The position numbers and the translations under genes are program-made. 64,000 nt of DNA from Umezawaea beigongshangensis (GTDB taxonomy: Bacteria > Actinomycetota > Actinomycetes > Mycobacteriales > Pseudonocardiaceae): assembly GCF_016464305.1 (NCBI RefSeq), contig NZ_JAEIOJ010000013.1:73238-137237 (forward strand). Reading direction: 5' to 3'. Shown here piece by piece: positions 52,706 through 62,554 of the stretch (position 1 is the stretch's first letter; every line of letters starts with the position of its first letter). Below the pieces are notes generated by a model. It had not been told where the DNA came from and searched no databases. It saw nothing but the letters and a program-made list of their open reading frames with translations.

Positions 52706-53172
52706 GAAGCCCGCAGCACCGCTCGCGCACCGCAGAGCCGCGACCACACCTGCTCAGCGCCCGATCCGAGTGGCCGCCCGCCACGTCGGCCTGCGGCAGA
52801 GCGACGTCGACCACCGCGCGCCGACGGGTCCCGCCCGATCGGCCGAACGCCATGCCAAAAATAGCCGAAAAGTATTTTCAGCTATCCCCCAAATGGTCAA
52901 GCGGCTGTCTGTTGAGTGGTCGATCGATGCGTCGTGCAGGAGATTTCGAACCACAGTCACAATCTGCTGCGGAAGATCTCCTGAAAATGTTGACGGGGTC
53001 TTCCGGGGACGCTCTGTGACTACCTGCGACGTTCGTGTGAAGTTGGCCTGCTGCCTTGATGCTCTGAAGAGTGCCTGGTAGACACGGTTGACGAAGGACT
53101 GCTCAGGTTCGCCTGCGCGTCCCGAGGGGGCGCCAGCGGTCCGGGTCGGCCATCGCAACGGATGGGGTGACG
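52706..53172. other. AT-rich leader region before the enediyne operon
   Basis: 467 bases without a convincing gene, with GC content visibly lower than the rest of the window between about 52850 and 53080. It contains the near-palindrome at 52861-52885 and should hold the promoter of the unbL-pksE run. The AT-richness continues into the first 30 codons of unbL. Confidence 0.5.
52861..52885. promoter_or_regulatory. 25-base near-palindrome upstream of the enediyne operon
   Basis: ATAGCCGAAAA-GTA-TTTTCAGCTAT: 10 of 11 arm positions pair. Its AT-rich form and position about 290 bases before unbL suit a regulator site or a transcript hairpin. Confidence 0.55.
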
Positions 53173-54129
53173 GTGCGAATATTCATCGGAAGTTCAAGCG
53201 CGGAACGACGCTCGAAATTCCTTCCGAAAATCTCTTTGCCGATGTCGATGGCGGATTTCGAGACCCGTGGATTCCGGATCGACAGACCGGCTGCGCGGAC
53301 GGTGCTGGAGGAACACGCACGGATGTTCCTCACCGGTTTCAACACCGGTGCGGCGCACTGGCGGGCACCGCACGACGAACTGCACGCCCGCGTGCCCGAG
53401 GCCGAGCGCGGCTTCGCCTACGAGGGCGCCGGGATGTTCGCGGGACTGCTCGACCTCGCCACCGCGGGCCGCGCCGGTGCACTGCGCCGGCTGCTCGAAG
53501 GCCCCGGCGACGGCTACGTGCACCTGGTGCACGTCGGGGCGGGCTGGCTGGCGACGCCGCTGCGCGTGACCGCTCTGCCACGGCTGCCAGCCACCCCGCT
53601 GCTGCGGTGGCTGGCCGTGGACGGCTCGGGCTTCGGCGAGGTGTACTTCGGCGGTCTGCGCGCCCTGCACCGGCGGGCCGCGCGCAGACCGGGGCCGCTC
53701 TGGGAGGCGCAGCTCGCCGGTTGTGGACGGGCGCTGTGGTTCGCGGAGTCCGCCGACCCGGCGGGCGTGGCCGGTGTGATCGACCGCGCCGCCGCGCCGG
53801 CCCGGCCGCACCTGTGGGCCGGGGTCGGCCTGGCCGTCACGTACGCGGGCGCCGCCGACGAGCAGGCGTTCGACGAGCTGGAGCGCGCGGCGAAGCCCCA
53901 CTACGCCCACTTCGCCCAGGGTGTGGTGTTCGGCGCCTCGGCCCGGCACCGCTCCGGGATCGTGCCGCCCCACACGGCGCGCTCGGCGGCGCGCTTCCTC
54001 GGCGTCGACGCGGACGAGGCCGCCGGGTGGAGCGAGACGGCCGCGCACGACCTGTCCGATTCCGACGACATCCGGTCGTACCTGCGGTGGAAGGCGACGC
54101 TGCGCGCACTCGTCACCGCACGCTGTTGA
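53173..54129 (+). CDS. unbL: UnbL-family (DUF1702) enediyne accessory protein
   Basis: 318 residues from GTG 53173 (GTG 53167 is also possible; the purine run GATGGGG fits 53173 better). Matches the DUF1702 protein found with enediyne PKSs: FETRGFRIDRPAARTVLEEH, FLTGFNTGA, RGFAYEGAGMFAGLLDL, HVGAGWLA, and GEVYFGG. Its biochemical role is unknown, though it is part of the conserved warhead cassette. First gene of a run with UnbV 26 bases downstream. The first 30 codons use more A/T than the rest. Confidence 0.88.
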   Translation: MRIFIGSSSAERRSKFLPKISLPMSMADFETRGFRIDRPAARTVLEEHARMFLTGFNTGAAHWRAPHDELHARVPEAERGFAYEGAGMFAGLLDLATAGRAGALRRLLEGPGDGYVHLVHVGAGWLATPLRVTALPRLPATPLLRWLAVDGSGFGEVYFGGLRALHRRAARRPGPLWEAQLAGCGRALWFAESADPAGVAGVIDRAAAPARPHLWAGVGLAVTYAGAADEQAFDELERAAKPHYAHFAQGVVFGASARHRSGIVPPHTARSAARFLGVDADEAAGWSETAAHDLSDSDDIRSYLRWKATLRALVTARC

Positions 54130-54155
54130 CCGCAACTGGGGAGAGTGCGAACGAC

Positions 54156-56057
54156 ATGCCCATCAACGCACGACAACTTCTGGTGTTCGGCGTCATCGGC
54201 GCCCTCTGCGCCGCGCTCGGGGTCATGGTGGCCCGACCCGGCCTGGGCCGCGCCGAGGTGGACGCGCTCGCGGCGCGCTACGGCTTCGCCACCGAGACCC
54301 TCAACCCCGTTCCGTCCGGCGCCCGCACCGAGCGGACCGTCGCGCCCGGCCTGCACGGCATCCGCGGCTGGATCTCCTCCGTCGGAGCCGCCGCCGGGCT
54401 GTCCGACCTGCGCGGTCAGGGCCACGCGGGCGACCTCTGCCTGGTCGATCCGCGCGACGACTCGGTGACGCTGCGCCCGGCGCGCGCGTCCGCCGCGGAC
54501 GGGTACGCCCCGGTTCGGCTCACGCCCGACGGCCTGCCCCACGACCACACCATGGCACCGATGGGCTGCGTTCCGGTCGACGTCGACGTGGACGGCGACA
54601 TCGACCACATCGTGCACTACTGGGGCCGCTCGCCCGTCGTCCACCTCAACACGGGAGGTGTCGGCGCACCGACCGCCGACGGCCACCGCGCGGTCGAGCT
54701 GATCAACCCGATGGCCGTGTGGCACTCCGGCACCTTCAACGTCGGCGACGTCGACGGTGACGGCCACCTGGACCTGCTGATCGGCAACTACTTCCCGGAC
54801 GGCGCGCGCGTGCTCGACCCCGAAGCGCACGACGAGACCCGGATGCAGATGCAGAACTCGATGGGCCTGGCCCGCAACGCCGGTCTCAACCGCCTGCTGC
54901 TCGGCAAGCCCACCGGCCGGCCGGACGAGCTGCCCACCTACACCGACGCCAGCACCGCGTTCTCCCGCGACGCCGCCGCCTCCTGGACGCTGGCCACCGG
55001 CTTGCAGGACATGACCGGCGACGGCCTGCCGGAGATCTACCAGGCCAACGACTTCGGTCCCGACCAGTTCATGGTCAACCGGTCCACGCCGGGGAACGCG
55101 AAGTTCGAGGAGGTCCGCGGCGATCGCGACTGGACCACTCCCAAGTCGACCGTCCTGGGCCGCGACTCGTTCAAGGGCATGGGAGTGACCTTCACCTACG
55201 ACGGGGACGCCCCGCTGCCCACGATGGTGGTCAGCAACATCACCACCCCGTTCGCCCTGCACGAGAGCAACTTCGCCTTCACTCCGACCGGCTCGCCCGC
55301 CGACCTCGCCGGGGGAGAACTCCCGTTCGACGAGCGCAGCGAGGAACTCGGCCTGGCTCGCGCCGGGTGGTGCTGGGACGTGCGCAGCGGCGACTTCGAC
55401 AACGACGGCGTGGACGAGATCATGCAGGCCAACGGGTTCCTCAAGGGCGACACCGACCGGTGGCCGCTGCTCCAGGAACTCGCCATGGGCAACGACGACC
55501 TGGTGCGCCACCCCGCGTTCTGGCCGAACTTCCGGTCCGGCGACGACCTCTCCGGTCACGAGCCGAACCGGTTCTGGGTGCGGGGACCCGACGGCCGCTA
55601 CACCGATCTGGCCGCGGCCACCGGCATCGCGGCCGGCGACAACACGCGCGCCATCGCCCACGGCGACGTGGACGGTGACAACAAGCTCGACGCGGTCGTG
55701 GCGAACCAGTGGGAGGACTCGGTCCTGCTGCGCAACACCGCGGCGGCCGGCCCGGCAGCGGACCTGCGCCTGGTGCGTCCCGCCCCCGCGGGCGCGGACG
55801 ACGCCGTGACCGACGTGATCGGCGCCCAGGTGCGGCTGCACCACCCCGACCACCCGCAGCGCACCCAGCTCTACCCCGCCAACGGCCACGCCGGGGTCTC
55901 CGCGGCGAGGGTGCACCTGGCCCTGCCGGGTGGCGGCGCGACGCCCGCCACGATCACCTGGCGCGACACCGCGGGCCTGCACGAGGCGACCGCGGACGTT
56001 CGGCCTGGCCACGGGACCATCCTGCTCAACAGCGACGGAACGGTGGAAGTGCGATGA
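54156..56057 (+). CDS. unbV: UnbV-family enediyne accessory protein (FG-GAP/ASPIC)
   Basis: 633 residues. An N-terminal membrane or signal segment (about 8-28) is followed by repeated calcium-type motifs of FG-GAP beta-propellers: DVDVDGDIDH, VGDVDGDGHLDLLIGN, DMTGDGLPEIYQ, DFDNDGVDEIM, GDVDGDNKLDAVVAN. The C-terminal ASPIC/UnbV domain reads VIGAQVRLHHPDHPQRTQLY and NGHAGVSAARVHLALP. Probably exported or membrane-tethered. Function in enediyne biosynthesis is unknown but the gene is conserved in the cassette. It overlaps unbU (ATGA). Confidence 0.93.
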   Translation: MPINARQLLVFGVIGALCAALGVMVARPGLGRAEVDALAARYGFATETLNPVPSGARTERTVAPGLHGIRGWISSVGAAAGLSDLRGQGHAGDLCLVDPRDDSVTLRPARASAADGYAPVRLTPDGLPHDHTMAPMGCVPVDVDVDGDIDHIVHYWGRSPVVHLNTGGVGAPTADGHRAVELINPMAVWHSGTFNVGDVDGDGHLDLLIGNYFPDGARVLDPEAHDETRMQMQNSMGLARNAGLNRLLLGKPTGRPDELPTYTDASTAFSRDAAASWTLATGLQDMTGDGLPEIYQANDFGPDQFMVNRSTPGNAKFEEVRGDRDWTTPKSTVLGRDSFKGMGVTFTYDGDAPLPTMVVSNITTPFALHESNFAFTPTGSPADLAGGELPFDERSEELGLARAGWCWDVRSGDFDNDGVDEIMQANGFLKGDTDRWPLLQELAMGNDDLVRHPAFWPNFRSGDDLSGHEPNRFWVRGPDGRYTDLAAATGIAAGDNTRAIAHGDVDGDNKLDAVVANQWEDSVLLRNTAAAGPAADLRLVRPAPAGADDAVTDVIGAQVRLHHPDHPQRTQLYPANGHAGVSAARVHLALPGGGATPATITWRDTAGLHEATADVRPGHGTILLNSDGTVEVR

Positions 56058-57019
56058 CCACGACGGCCACGTCCGACCTCGACCAGCACACCGGGACCAC
56101 CGCGCCACCCGCCGCAGCGCCCGTGGCCGGTCCGGCGCCCGAGGTGAAGCGCGTGCGCGCGCTGGCCCGCTTCGCCACCACCATCACGATCTTCAACGTC
56201 CTCGGCCACACCGTGCTGGGCTTCGAACAGGCGCCGATCACGCCGATCGCCGCCGCGCTGACCAGCTACGCCACGGCGCTGCTGTTCGAGTGGCTGGACT
56301 CCTGGTCCCAGAACCGCAAGCCGGCCTACGCGGGCGGGTTCCGCTCGCTGGTGGTGTTCCTGCTGCCCGCGCACATCACCGGCCTGGCCTGCGGCATGCT
56401 GCTGTGGGGCAACACCTCCCTGTGGCCCTACCTGTTCGCGATCACCGTCGGCAACGGCAGCAAGTACCTGGTGCGGCTGCGCGTCAACGGCAAGCTGCGG
56501 CACGTGCTCAACCCGTCGAACACCGGCATCGCCGTGGTCCTGGTGCTCTTCCCGTGGGTGGGCATCGCGCCGCCCTACCACTTCACCAACCTCACCGTGA
56601 CGGCGCTGGACTGGCTGCTCCCGCTCGGCATCCTGATGTTCGGCACCGTGCTCAACGCCAAGCTGACCGGCAAGATGCCGCTGATCGCGGGTTGGCTGGG
56701 CGCGTTCGTCCTGCAAGCCGTGCTGCGCTGGCTGCTGCTCGACCACTCGCTGCTCGGCGCGCTCGTGCCGATGACCGGCCTCGCGTTCATCCTGTTCACC
56801 AACTACATGATCACCGATCCCGGCAGCACCCCGGTCAAGGCTCGCAACCAGGTGGTCTTCGGCGTGACAGCCGCCGCCGTCTACGCCGCGCTGGTGCTGT
56901 CCGGGGTGTCCTTCGGCCTCTTCTTCGCCCTGGTGATCACCTGCGTCCTGCGGGCGTTCGTGCTGCTGGTCGCGGCACGGCGCGCGACGCCCCGGCCGAC
57001 GGGGAGCAGCGCCTCATGA
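56054..57019 (+). CDS. unbU: UnbU-family enediyne membrane protein (RnfD/NqrB-like)
   Basis: 321 residues, about eight to nine hydrophobic segments. HVLNPSNTGIAVVLVLFPWV and FTNYMITDPGSTPVKARNQ are the signature of the RnfD/NqrB-like UnbU proteins of enediyne clusters (the S/T before G could anchor flavin in relatives). A transport or electron-transfer role has been suggested from homology only. It overlaps UnbV at its start and PksE at its stop (ATGA both), so stoichiometric translation is likely. Confidence 0.92.
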   Translation: MTTTATSDLDQHTGTTAPPAAAPVAGPAPEVKRVRALARFATTITIFNVLGHTVLGFEQAPITPIAAALTSYATALLFEWLDSWSQNRKPAYAGGFRSLVVFLLPAHITGLACGMLLWGNTSLWPYLFAITVGNGSKYLVRLRVNGKLRHVLNPSNTGIAVVLVLFPWVGIAPPYHFTNLTVTALDWLLPLGILMFGTVLNAKLTGKMPLIAGWLGAFVLQAVLRWLLLDHSLLGALVPMTGLAFILFTNYMITDPGSTPVKARNQVVFGVTAAAVYAALVLSGVSFGLFFALVITCVLRAFVLLVAARRATPRPTGSSAS

Positions 57020-60000
57020 GCGGTTCCGGTGGCGTCGCGGTGGTCGGCCTGGCCTGCCGCTACCCCGACGCGGATTCGCCCACCAGGTTGTGGGAGACCG
57101 TGCTGGGCGGCCGGCGGGGGTTCCGCAGGCTGCCCGAGCAGCGGCTGTCGAGCGCCTACGTCGGACCGGCCGACGACCCCGACCGCACCTACTCGACCCA
57201 CGCGGGCCTGCTGCGCGGCTGGTCGTTCGACCGGGAGCGCTTCGGCGTGCCAGGACCGCTGCACCGCGCCGTCGACCACGCGCACTGGCTCGCGCTGGAG
57301 ACCGCCGCCGACGCCCTCGCCGACGCGGGTTTCCCGGCCGGCCGCGGACTCGACCGCGACCGGGTGGGTGTGCTGCTGGGCAACACCATGACCGGCGAGT
57401 TCTCCCGCGCGGCGCAGTTGCGGCTGCGCTGGCCGTTCCTGCGCCGCGCCGCCACGGCGGCGCTCGCCGGCGCCGGCGTCGACGCCGAGCAGAGCCGGCA
57501 CGCGCTCGCGCTGCTCGGCGAGCTGGTGCGCGCGCCGTTCCCGGTGCCCGGCGACGAGTCGCTGGCGGGCGCCCTGTCCAACACCATCGCGGGCCGCGTG
57601 TGCAACCACTTCGACTTCCACGGCACCGGTTTCACCGTGGACGGCGCGTGCGCGTCGAGCTTGTTGTCGGTGATGACGGCCGGTCGCGCGCTGCTCGACG
57701 GTGACCTGAGCTTCGCCCTCGCGGGCGGTGTCGACCTCAGCCTCGACCCGTTCGAGCTGGTCGGCTTCGCCCGCACCGGCGCGCTCGCGGTCGACGAGAT
57801 GCGCGTCTACGACCGCCGCCCCACCGGTTTCCTGCCGGGGGAGGGCTGCGGCGTGGTGGCCCTGATGCGCGCCGAGGACGCCGAGCGCGAGGGCGTGCGC
57901 ACCTACGCCGTGCTGGAGGGGTGGGGAACCTCCTCCGACGGCTCGGGCGGCCTCACCCGGCCCAAGGCGCACGGCCAGACGCTCGCCATGGCCCGCGCCT
58001 ACCGGATGGTCGGGATCGAGCCGCACGCCGTCGAGCTGGTCGAGGGCCACGGCACCGGCACGCGCATCGGCGACGAGGTGGAGCTGACCGCGCTGTGCGA
58101 GGTCCGGGGGGAGGGCTCGCCCCGCGCCGCCCTCGGGTCGGTCAAGGCCAACATCGGGCACACCAAGGCCGCGGCGGGTGTGGCGGGTCTGATCAAGGCC
58201 GTGCTGGCGGTGCACCACCGCACGCTGCCTCCGACGACCGGCGTGGACGACCCGCACGAGCTGCTGCGCGCGCCCGGCACGCCGCTGCGCCTGCTGGGGG
58301 AGGCGGAACCGTGGTCGGCGGCCACCCCCAGGGCGTCGGTGTCGTCCATGGGGTTCGGCGGCATCAACGCCCACGTGGTGCTGCGGGGCGCGGCGGGAGG
58401 GCAGACCACCGCGGTGTCCGTGCCCGCGGCGGCGCTGAGCCGGCCCGCGCCCCGGCACGACGTCGTGCTGCTCGACGCCGCCGACCGCGCCGCGCTCGGC
58501 GAGCGCCTGGACGCGCTGACCGCCCTCGCGCCCGCCCTGAGCGACGCTGAGCTGCACGACCTCGCCGCCACCGCCCACGCCGAGCGGCGCGAGCCGGGAG
58601 CGGTGCGCTGCGCGCTCGTCGCCGACACCCCTGACCGGTTGCGGGACGCCGCGGTCACCGCCCGTGCCGCGCTGTCCACGTGGGACGGTGACCTGCTGGT
58701 GGACGAAGCGGCCGGCGCTGTGCTCGCCGCCGGGCCGCCGCGCCGCGTCGGCCTGCTGCTGCCCGGCCAGGCCGCGCCCGTGCGCGCGCGACTCGACACC
58801 TGGGCCGAGGGCCTGGGAGTGCCCGAGGCGGGTGTCACCGTCACCGACGGCGCGACGGACACCGCCGTCGCGCAGCCCGCGGTCGTCCGCCAGTCGCTGG
58901 CAGCCCTCGGGTGGCTCACCGCGTCCGGCTGCCGCCCGGTCGGCGCGGTCGGCCACAGCCTGGGCGAGCTGACCGCCCTGGTGTGGGCAGGTGCGCTGGA
59001 CCCGGCGACCGCGCAGGACGTCGCCGTGGTCCGCGGCCGGGTGATGGCGGAGCACGGCGCGCCCGGTACGGCCATGGCGGGCGTCGCGGGCGACGAGGAC
59101 ACCGCTCGCGCCCTGGGCGAGGACCTCGACGTCGAGATCACCGGGTTCAACGGCCCGGTCCAGACCACCGTGGGCGGACCGGCCGACCAGGTCGCGACCC
59201 TGGTGGCCCGCGCCCGCGCCCGCGGTGTGCGGGCCACTCCGCTGCCGGTGTCCCACGCCTTCCACAGCTCCGCCATGCGCGCGGCGGGCGCACCGCTGCG
59301 CGAGGCGCTGGCGTCCGTGCCGTTCCAGCCGCCGTCCCGACCGGTGTTCTCCACCGTCACCGGCCGCCCGCTGACGTCGGGCACGGACCTGGTGGACCTG
59401 CTCACCGAGCAGCTCACCCGGCCCGTCCGGTTCACCGAGGCGCTGGCCCGGCTCGTCGAGCGCTGCGACCTGCTCGTGGAGGCGGGCCCCGGCACCACGC
59501 TCACCGACCTGGCCCGCGCGGCCGGCGCGACCGCCCTGTCCCTGGACAGCGGGAACCCGACGCGGCACGCTCTGACCACCGCCGTGCTCGCCGCGTGCTC
59601 GGCGGGCGACCTCGGCGCGTGGTTCGCGGGCCGCGTCCACCGGCCCCTCGGTCTGGACACCAGGATCGAGCTGCTGGCCAACCCGTGTGAGACGGACCTG
59701 CCCGGCCTGGCTCCGGCGCTCCCCGCCGACGTCGCGGACGTGCTGGCGCCCCCCGACGGGACGGCGCTGCCCGGACCGCGGGTGGCGGCGCACGACGCCG
59801 ACCCGCTGACCGTCGTGCGCGATCAGCTCAGCCGCGTGCTGGAGCTGCCGCAGGCCGTCATCAGACCCGACAGCACGCTGCTCGGGGACCTGCACCTCAA
59901 CTCGCTGCAGGTGGTGCAGGTGGTCGGGACGATCGCGGGTGCGCTGGGGCGCAGGCCGCCGGAGAGCGCGCTGTCCGGCGTGGACGTCACCGTCGCCGAG

Positions 60001-62553
60001 GTCGCCGCGATGCTGGGCTCCCTGCCCGCCGTCGACGCGGAGGGCGACGGCCCACCCGCGGGCCTGGACCGCTGGGTGCGCTCCTTCGAGCACGTCCGGG
60101 TGCCGTTCGAGCCGACCGACGCACCCGCCGGCGGCACGTGGGCGGTCGACGCGCCACCCGATCACTGGTTGCACGCCGTGCGCGGGCTCCCCGGCGTGCC
60201 CGGCGAGCGGAACCTCGCCGTCTGGCTGGAGGACGAGCGGCCCGAGGAGGTGGCGCGCGTGCTCGCCTCGATCGCCGGACACCGGCCCCGCCGCCTGCTC
60301 GTCGCCCACCGGGGGCATCCGGCCGCCGCCGCCGTGGGCCGCAGCGCCGCCGTCGAGCTCGACGGGCACTCGGTCACCGTCGTCCAGGTGGCCGGTGACA
60401 CCCTGGACCCGAGGCTGGTCGCCTCGGCCGGCTACCGCGAGCTGCGCGCGCGGCCCGACGGCGGCGCTGAGCGCGTGACCACGCGCTTGCGCCGGCCGCA
60501 CCCCGGCGGCGAGCTGCCGCTGGGCCCCGGTGACGTCTGTCTGGTCACCGGTGGCGTCGGCGGCATCACCGCCGAGTGCGGTGTCGCGTTGGCCCGGCGC
60601 ACCGGGTGCGCCCTGGTGGTGCTGGGCCGCTCCGCGCCCGACTCGCCGCGGGTGGCCGACGCGCTGCGCGCCCTGGGCGAGCACGTCACCGTCCGGTACG
60701 TGCGGGCCGACGTCACCGATGCCGCGCAGGTCGCGTCCGCCCTGGCCGCCGCCGCCGAGGTCGGGCCGGTGCGCGGTCTGCTGCACGGCGCCGGCGTCAA
60801 CCGGCCCCGCCTGCTGGGCGCGGTGTCCGCCGACACGCTCCGCGACACCCTCGCCCCCAAGGTGACGGGTCTGCGGCTGCTGCTCGACGCCGCGCCGGAG
60901 CTGCGGCTCGTGGTCGGCTTCGGCTCGATCATCGGTCGCCGCGGACTGCCCGGCCAGGCCGAGTACTGCGTGGCCAACGACTGGCTGCGCGACGAGCTGG
61001 AGCGCGCCGCCGAGCGCTTCCCGCAGCGCCGGCACCACCTGGTGGAGTGGTCGCTGTGGGACGGGCTGGGCATGGGGGAGCGCATGGGGGTGGTGGAGGG
61101 CCTGGCGGCCGCAGGCATCGCGCCGATCGCCGCGGCGGACGGTCCGCTCGCCCTGCTCGCCGCCCTGACCGATCGCGACGCCCCGGTGACGCTGCTGATC
61201 ACCGGTCGCTTCCCGGAGGGCCCCACGCTGACCGTCGAGGGCGAGGCTCCCGAGCCGCTGCGCTTCGCCGAGGACCCGCGCGTGCGCTACGCCGGGGTGG
61301 AGGCCGTGCTGGAGTCCGAGTTGTCCCTGGGCAACGACCCGTACCTCGACGAGCACCGCGTCCGGGGCGTGCCCGTGCTGCCCGCCGTGGCCGGACTGGA
61401 GGCCATGGCCCAGGCGGTGTCCCTGGTGGTCGGTGCGCACCGGGCGTGGGAGTTCCGCGACCTCGACCTGCGCAGCCCGGTCACGGTGCCGGAGCGCGGC
61501 ACGCGGTCGATCCGGGTGCTGGCACTCGACGACGGCGCGGGCTCCACCAGGGTCGCCGTGCGCGACGACAGCGACGCCTACGCGGCCGACCGCTTCACCG
61601 CCGTGGTCCGCGAGGCGCCGGAAGCCGGCGCGGGCGGCGAGCCGGACGGCACCGCGCCCGTCGCCGCCGGCCCCCACCCGTTCTACGGGCCGCTGCTGTT
61701 CCACCGGGGCCGGTTCCGCCGGCTGCTGGGCTACGAGTGGTTGTCCGCGTTCGAGGTCCGGGCCGGGGTGCGCGCCGAACCCGGCACGCAGTGGTTCTCC
61801 GACTTCCACCACCAACGACTCCTGCTGGGCGACCTCGGCGCGCACGACGCGGTCCTCCACGTGCTGCTGGCGTGCGTCCCGCACCGCCGCGCACTGCCCG
61901 TCGGCGTGGACCGGTTCACCGCGTGGCGCGCGCCGGAGGGCGTGCTCCGCGTGCACGCGGTGGAGCGCGAGCACACCGTCGACGACTTCGTGTTCGACGT
62001 GGACGTGCTCGACGCAGCCGGTGCGCGAGTCGCCCGGTGGGACGGGCTGCGACTGCGCGCCATCGGACCCAACCGCTGGGAGGAGGCGCTGCCGGTCTCC
62101 CTGCTCGGCCCGGTGCTGAGTCGCCGCCTGGTCGAGCTGGACGTCGCACCGCGGGTGGAGCTCGTCGTCACGGGCGTCGACCACCCGCGGGACGGCTGGG
62201 TCGTGGCGGAGGCCCACGACCACGTCCTGCTGGCCCGCGCGGACCACGCCGTCGGCGTCGCGTGGGGCACGAGCACCGCGCTGGAGCCCGGTGAGGAGTT
62301 CGACGGCGGCACCGCGGTCTCCGTGGCGGGCAAGCTGGACGAGCCGGTCGAGGTGGCCGCCGGGCGCATCGCGGCCGGCCGTGCCGCGCTCGGCCGCGCC
62401 GGGCTCGACCGGCGGGCCGCCCTGGAGATCGCCGAGGTGACCGACGACGGCCTGGTCGTGCTGCGAGCCCCGAACGCCGTCGTCGTGGTCGCCCGGTACG
62501 CCGTGGCCGGGATCGGCGACCCCGTCATCGCGATCGCTGTGGAGGTGCTCTGA
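57016..62553 (+). CDS. pksE: Enediyne polyketide synthase PksE (KS-AT-ACP-KR-DH, degenerate C-terminal PPTase)
   Basis: 1845 residues, shorter than the usual ~1,900-2,000. KS (about 5-455): Cys212 in DGACASSLL, His345 in EGHGTGT, His382 in NIGHTKAA. AT (about 560-860): Ser648 in GHSLGEL, SHAFHS. ACP (about 925-995): Ser963 in DLHLNSLQVV, the enediyne-type variant of DSL. KR (about 1170-1390): TGGVGGIT, Ser1304, Tyr1317. DH (about 1420-1690): His1447 in DEHRVRGVPVLP. It iteratively makes the polyene that becomes the enediyne core. The last ~155 residues sit where the integrated PPTase should be but lack its metal acids and the Trp/Glu pair. Coupled to UnbU and to the thioesterase (1-base gap). 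Confidence 0.95.
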   Translation: MSGSGGVAVVGLACRYPDADSPTRLWETVLGGRRGFRRLPEQRLSSAYVGPADDPDRTYSTHAGLLRGWSFDRERFGVPGPLHRAVDHAHWLALETAADALADAGFPAGRGLDRDRVGVLLGNTMTGEFSRAAQLRLRWPFLRRAATAALAGAGVDAEQSRHALALLGELVRAPFPVPGDESLAGALSNTIAGRVCNHFDFHGTGFTVDGACASSLLSVMTAGRALLDGDLSFALAGGVDLSLDPFELVGFARTGALAVDEMRVYDRRPTGFLPGEGCGVVALMRAEDAEREGVRTYAVLEGWGTSSDGSGGLTRPKAHGQTLAMARAYRMVGIEPHAVELVEGHGTGTRIGDEVELTALCEVRGEGSPRAALGSVKANIGHTKAAAGVAGLIKAVLAVHHRTLPPTTGVDDPHELLRAPGTPLRLLGEAEPWSAATPRASVSSMGFGGINAHVVLRGAAGGQTTAVSVPAAALSRPAPRHDVVLLDAADRAALGERLDALTALAPALSDAELHDLAATAHAERREPGAVRCALVADTPDRLRDAAVTARAALSTWDGDLLVDEAAGAVLAAGPPRRVGLLLPGQAAPVRARLDTWAEGLGVPEAGVTVTDGATDTAVAQPAVVRQSLAALGWLTASGCRPVGAVGHSLGELTALVWAGALDPATAQDVAVVRGRVMAEHGAPGTAMAGVAGDEDTARALGEDLDVEITGFNGPVQTTVGGPADQVATLVARARARGVRATPLPVSHAFHSSAMRAAGAPLREALASVPFQPPSRPVFSTVTGRPLTSGTDLVDLLTEQLTRPVRFTEALARLVERCDLLVEAGPGTTLTDLARAAGATALSLDSGNPTRHALTTAVLAACSAGDLGAWFAGRVHRPLGLDTRIELLANPCETDLPGLAPALPADVADVLAPPDGTALPGPRVAAHDADPLTVVRDQLSRVLELPQAVIRPDSTLLGDLHLNSLQVVQVVGTIAGALGRRPPESALSGVDVTVAEVAAMLGSLPAVDAEGDGPPAGLDRWVRSFEHVRVPFEPTDAPAGGTWAVDAPPDHWLHAVRGLPGVPGERNLAVWLEDERPEEVARVLASIAGHRPRRLLVAHRGHPAAAAVGRSAAVELDGHSVTVVQVAGDTLDPRLVASAGYRELRARPDGGAERVTTRLRRPHPGGELPLGPGDVCLVTGGVGGITAECGVALARRTGCALVVLGRSAPDSPRVADALRALGEHVTVRYVRADVTDAAQVASALAAAAEVGPVRGLLHGAGVNRPRLLGAVSADTLRDTLAPKVTGLRLLLDAAPELRLVVGFGSIIGRRGLPGQAEYCVANDWLRDELERAAERFPQRRHHLVEWSLWDGLGMGERMGVVEGLAAAGIAPIAAADGPLALLAALTDRDAPVTLLITGRFPEGPTLTVEGEAPEPLRFAEDPRVRYAGVEAVLESELSLGNDPYLDEHRVRGVPVLPAVAGLEAMAQAVSLVVGAHRAWEFRDLDLRSPVTVPERGTRSIRVLALDDGAGSTRVAVRDDSDAYAADRFTAVVREAPEAGAGGEPDGTAPVAAGPHPFYGPLLFHRGRFRRLLGYEWLSAFEVRAGVRAEPGTQWFSDFHHQRLLLGDLGAHDAVLHVLLACVPHRRALPVGVDRFTAWRAPEGVLRVHAVEREHTVDDFVFDVDVLDAAGARVARWDGLRLRAIGPNRWEEALPVSLLGPVLSRRLVELDVAPRVELVVTGVDHPRDGWVVAEAHDHVLLARADHAVGVAWGTSTALEPGEEFDGGTAVSVAGKLDEPVEVAAGRIAAGRAALGRAGLDRRAALEIAEVTDDGLVVLRAPNAVVVVARYAVAGIGDPVIAIAVEVL

Positions 62554-62554
62554 C

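Noticed and set aside
53088..54155. Upstream in-frame extension of UnbV by about 356 codons
   Set aside because: It overlaps unbL in another frame and has an Arg/Gly-rich translation; the membrane segment right after ATG 54156 marks the real start.
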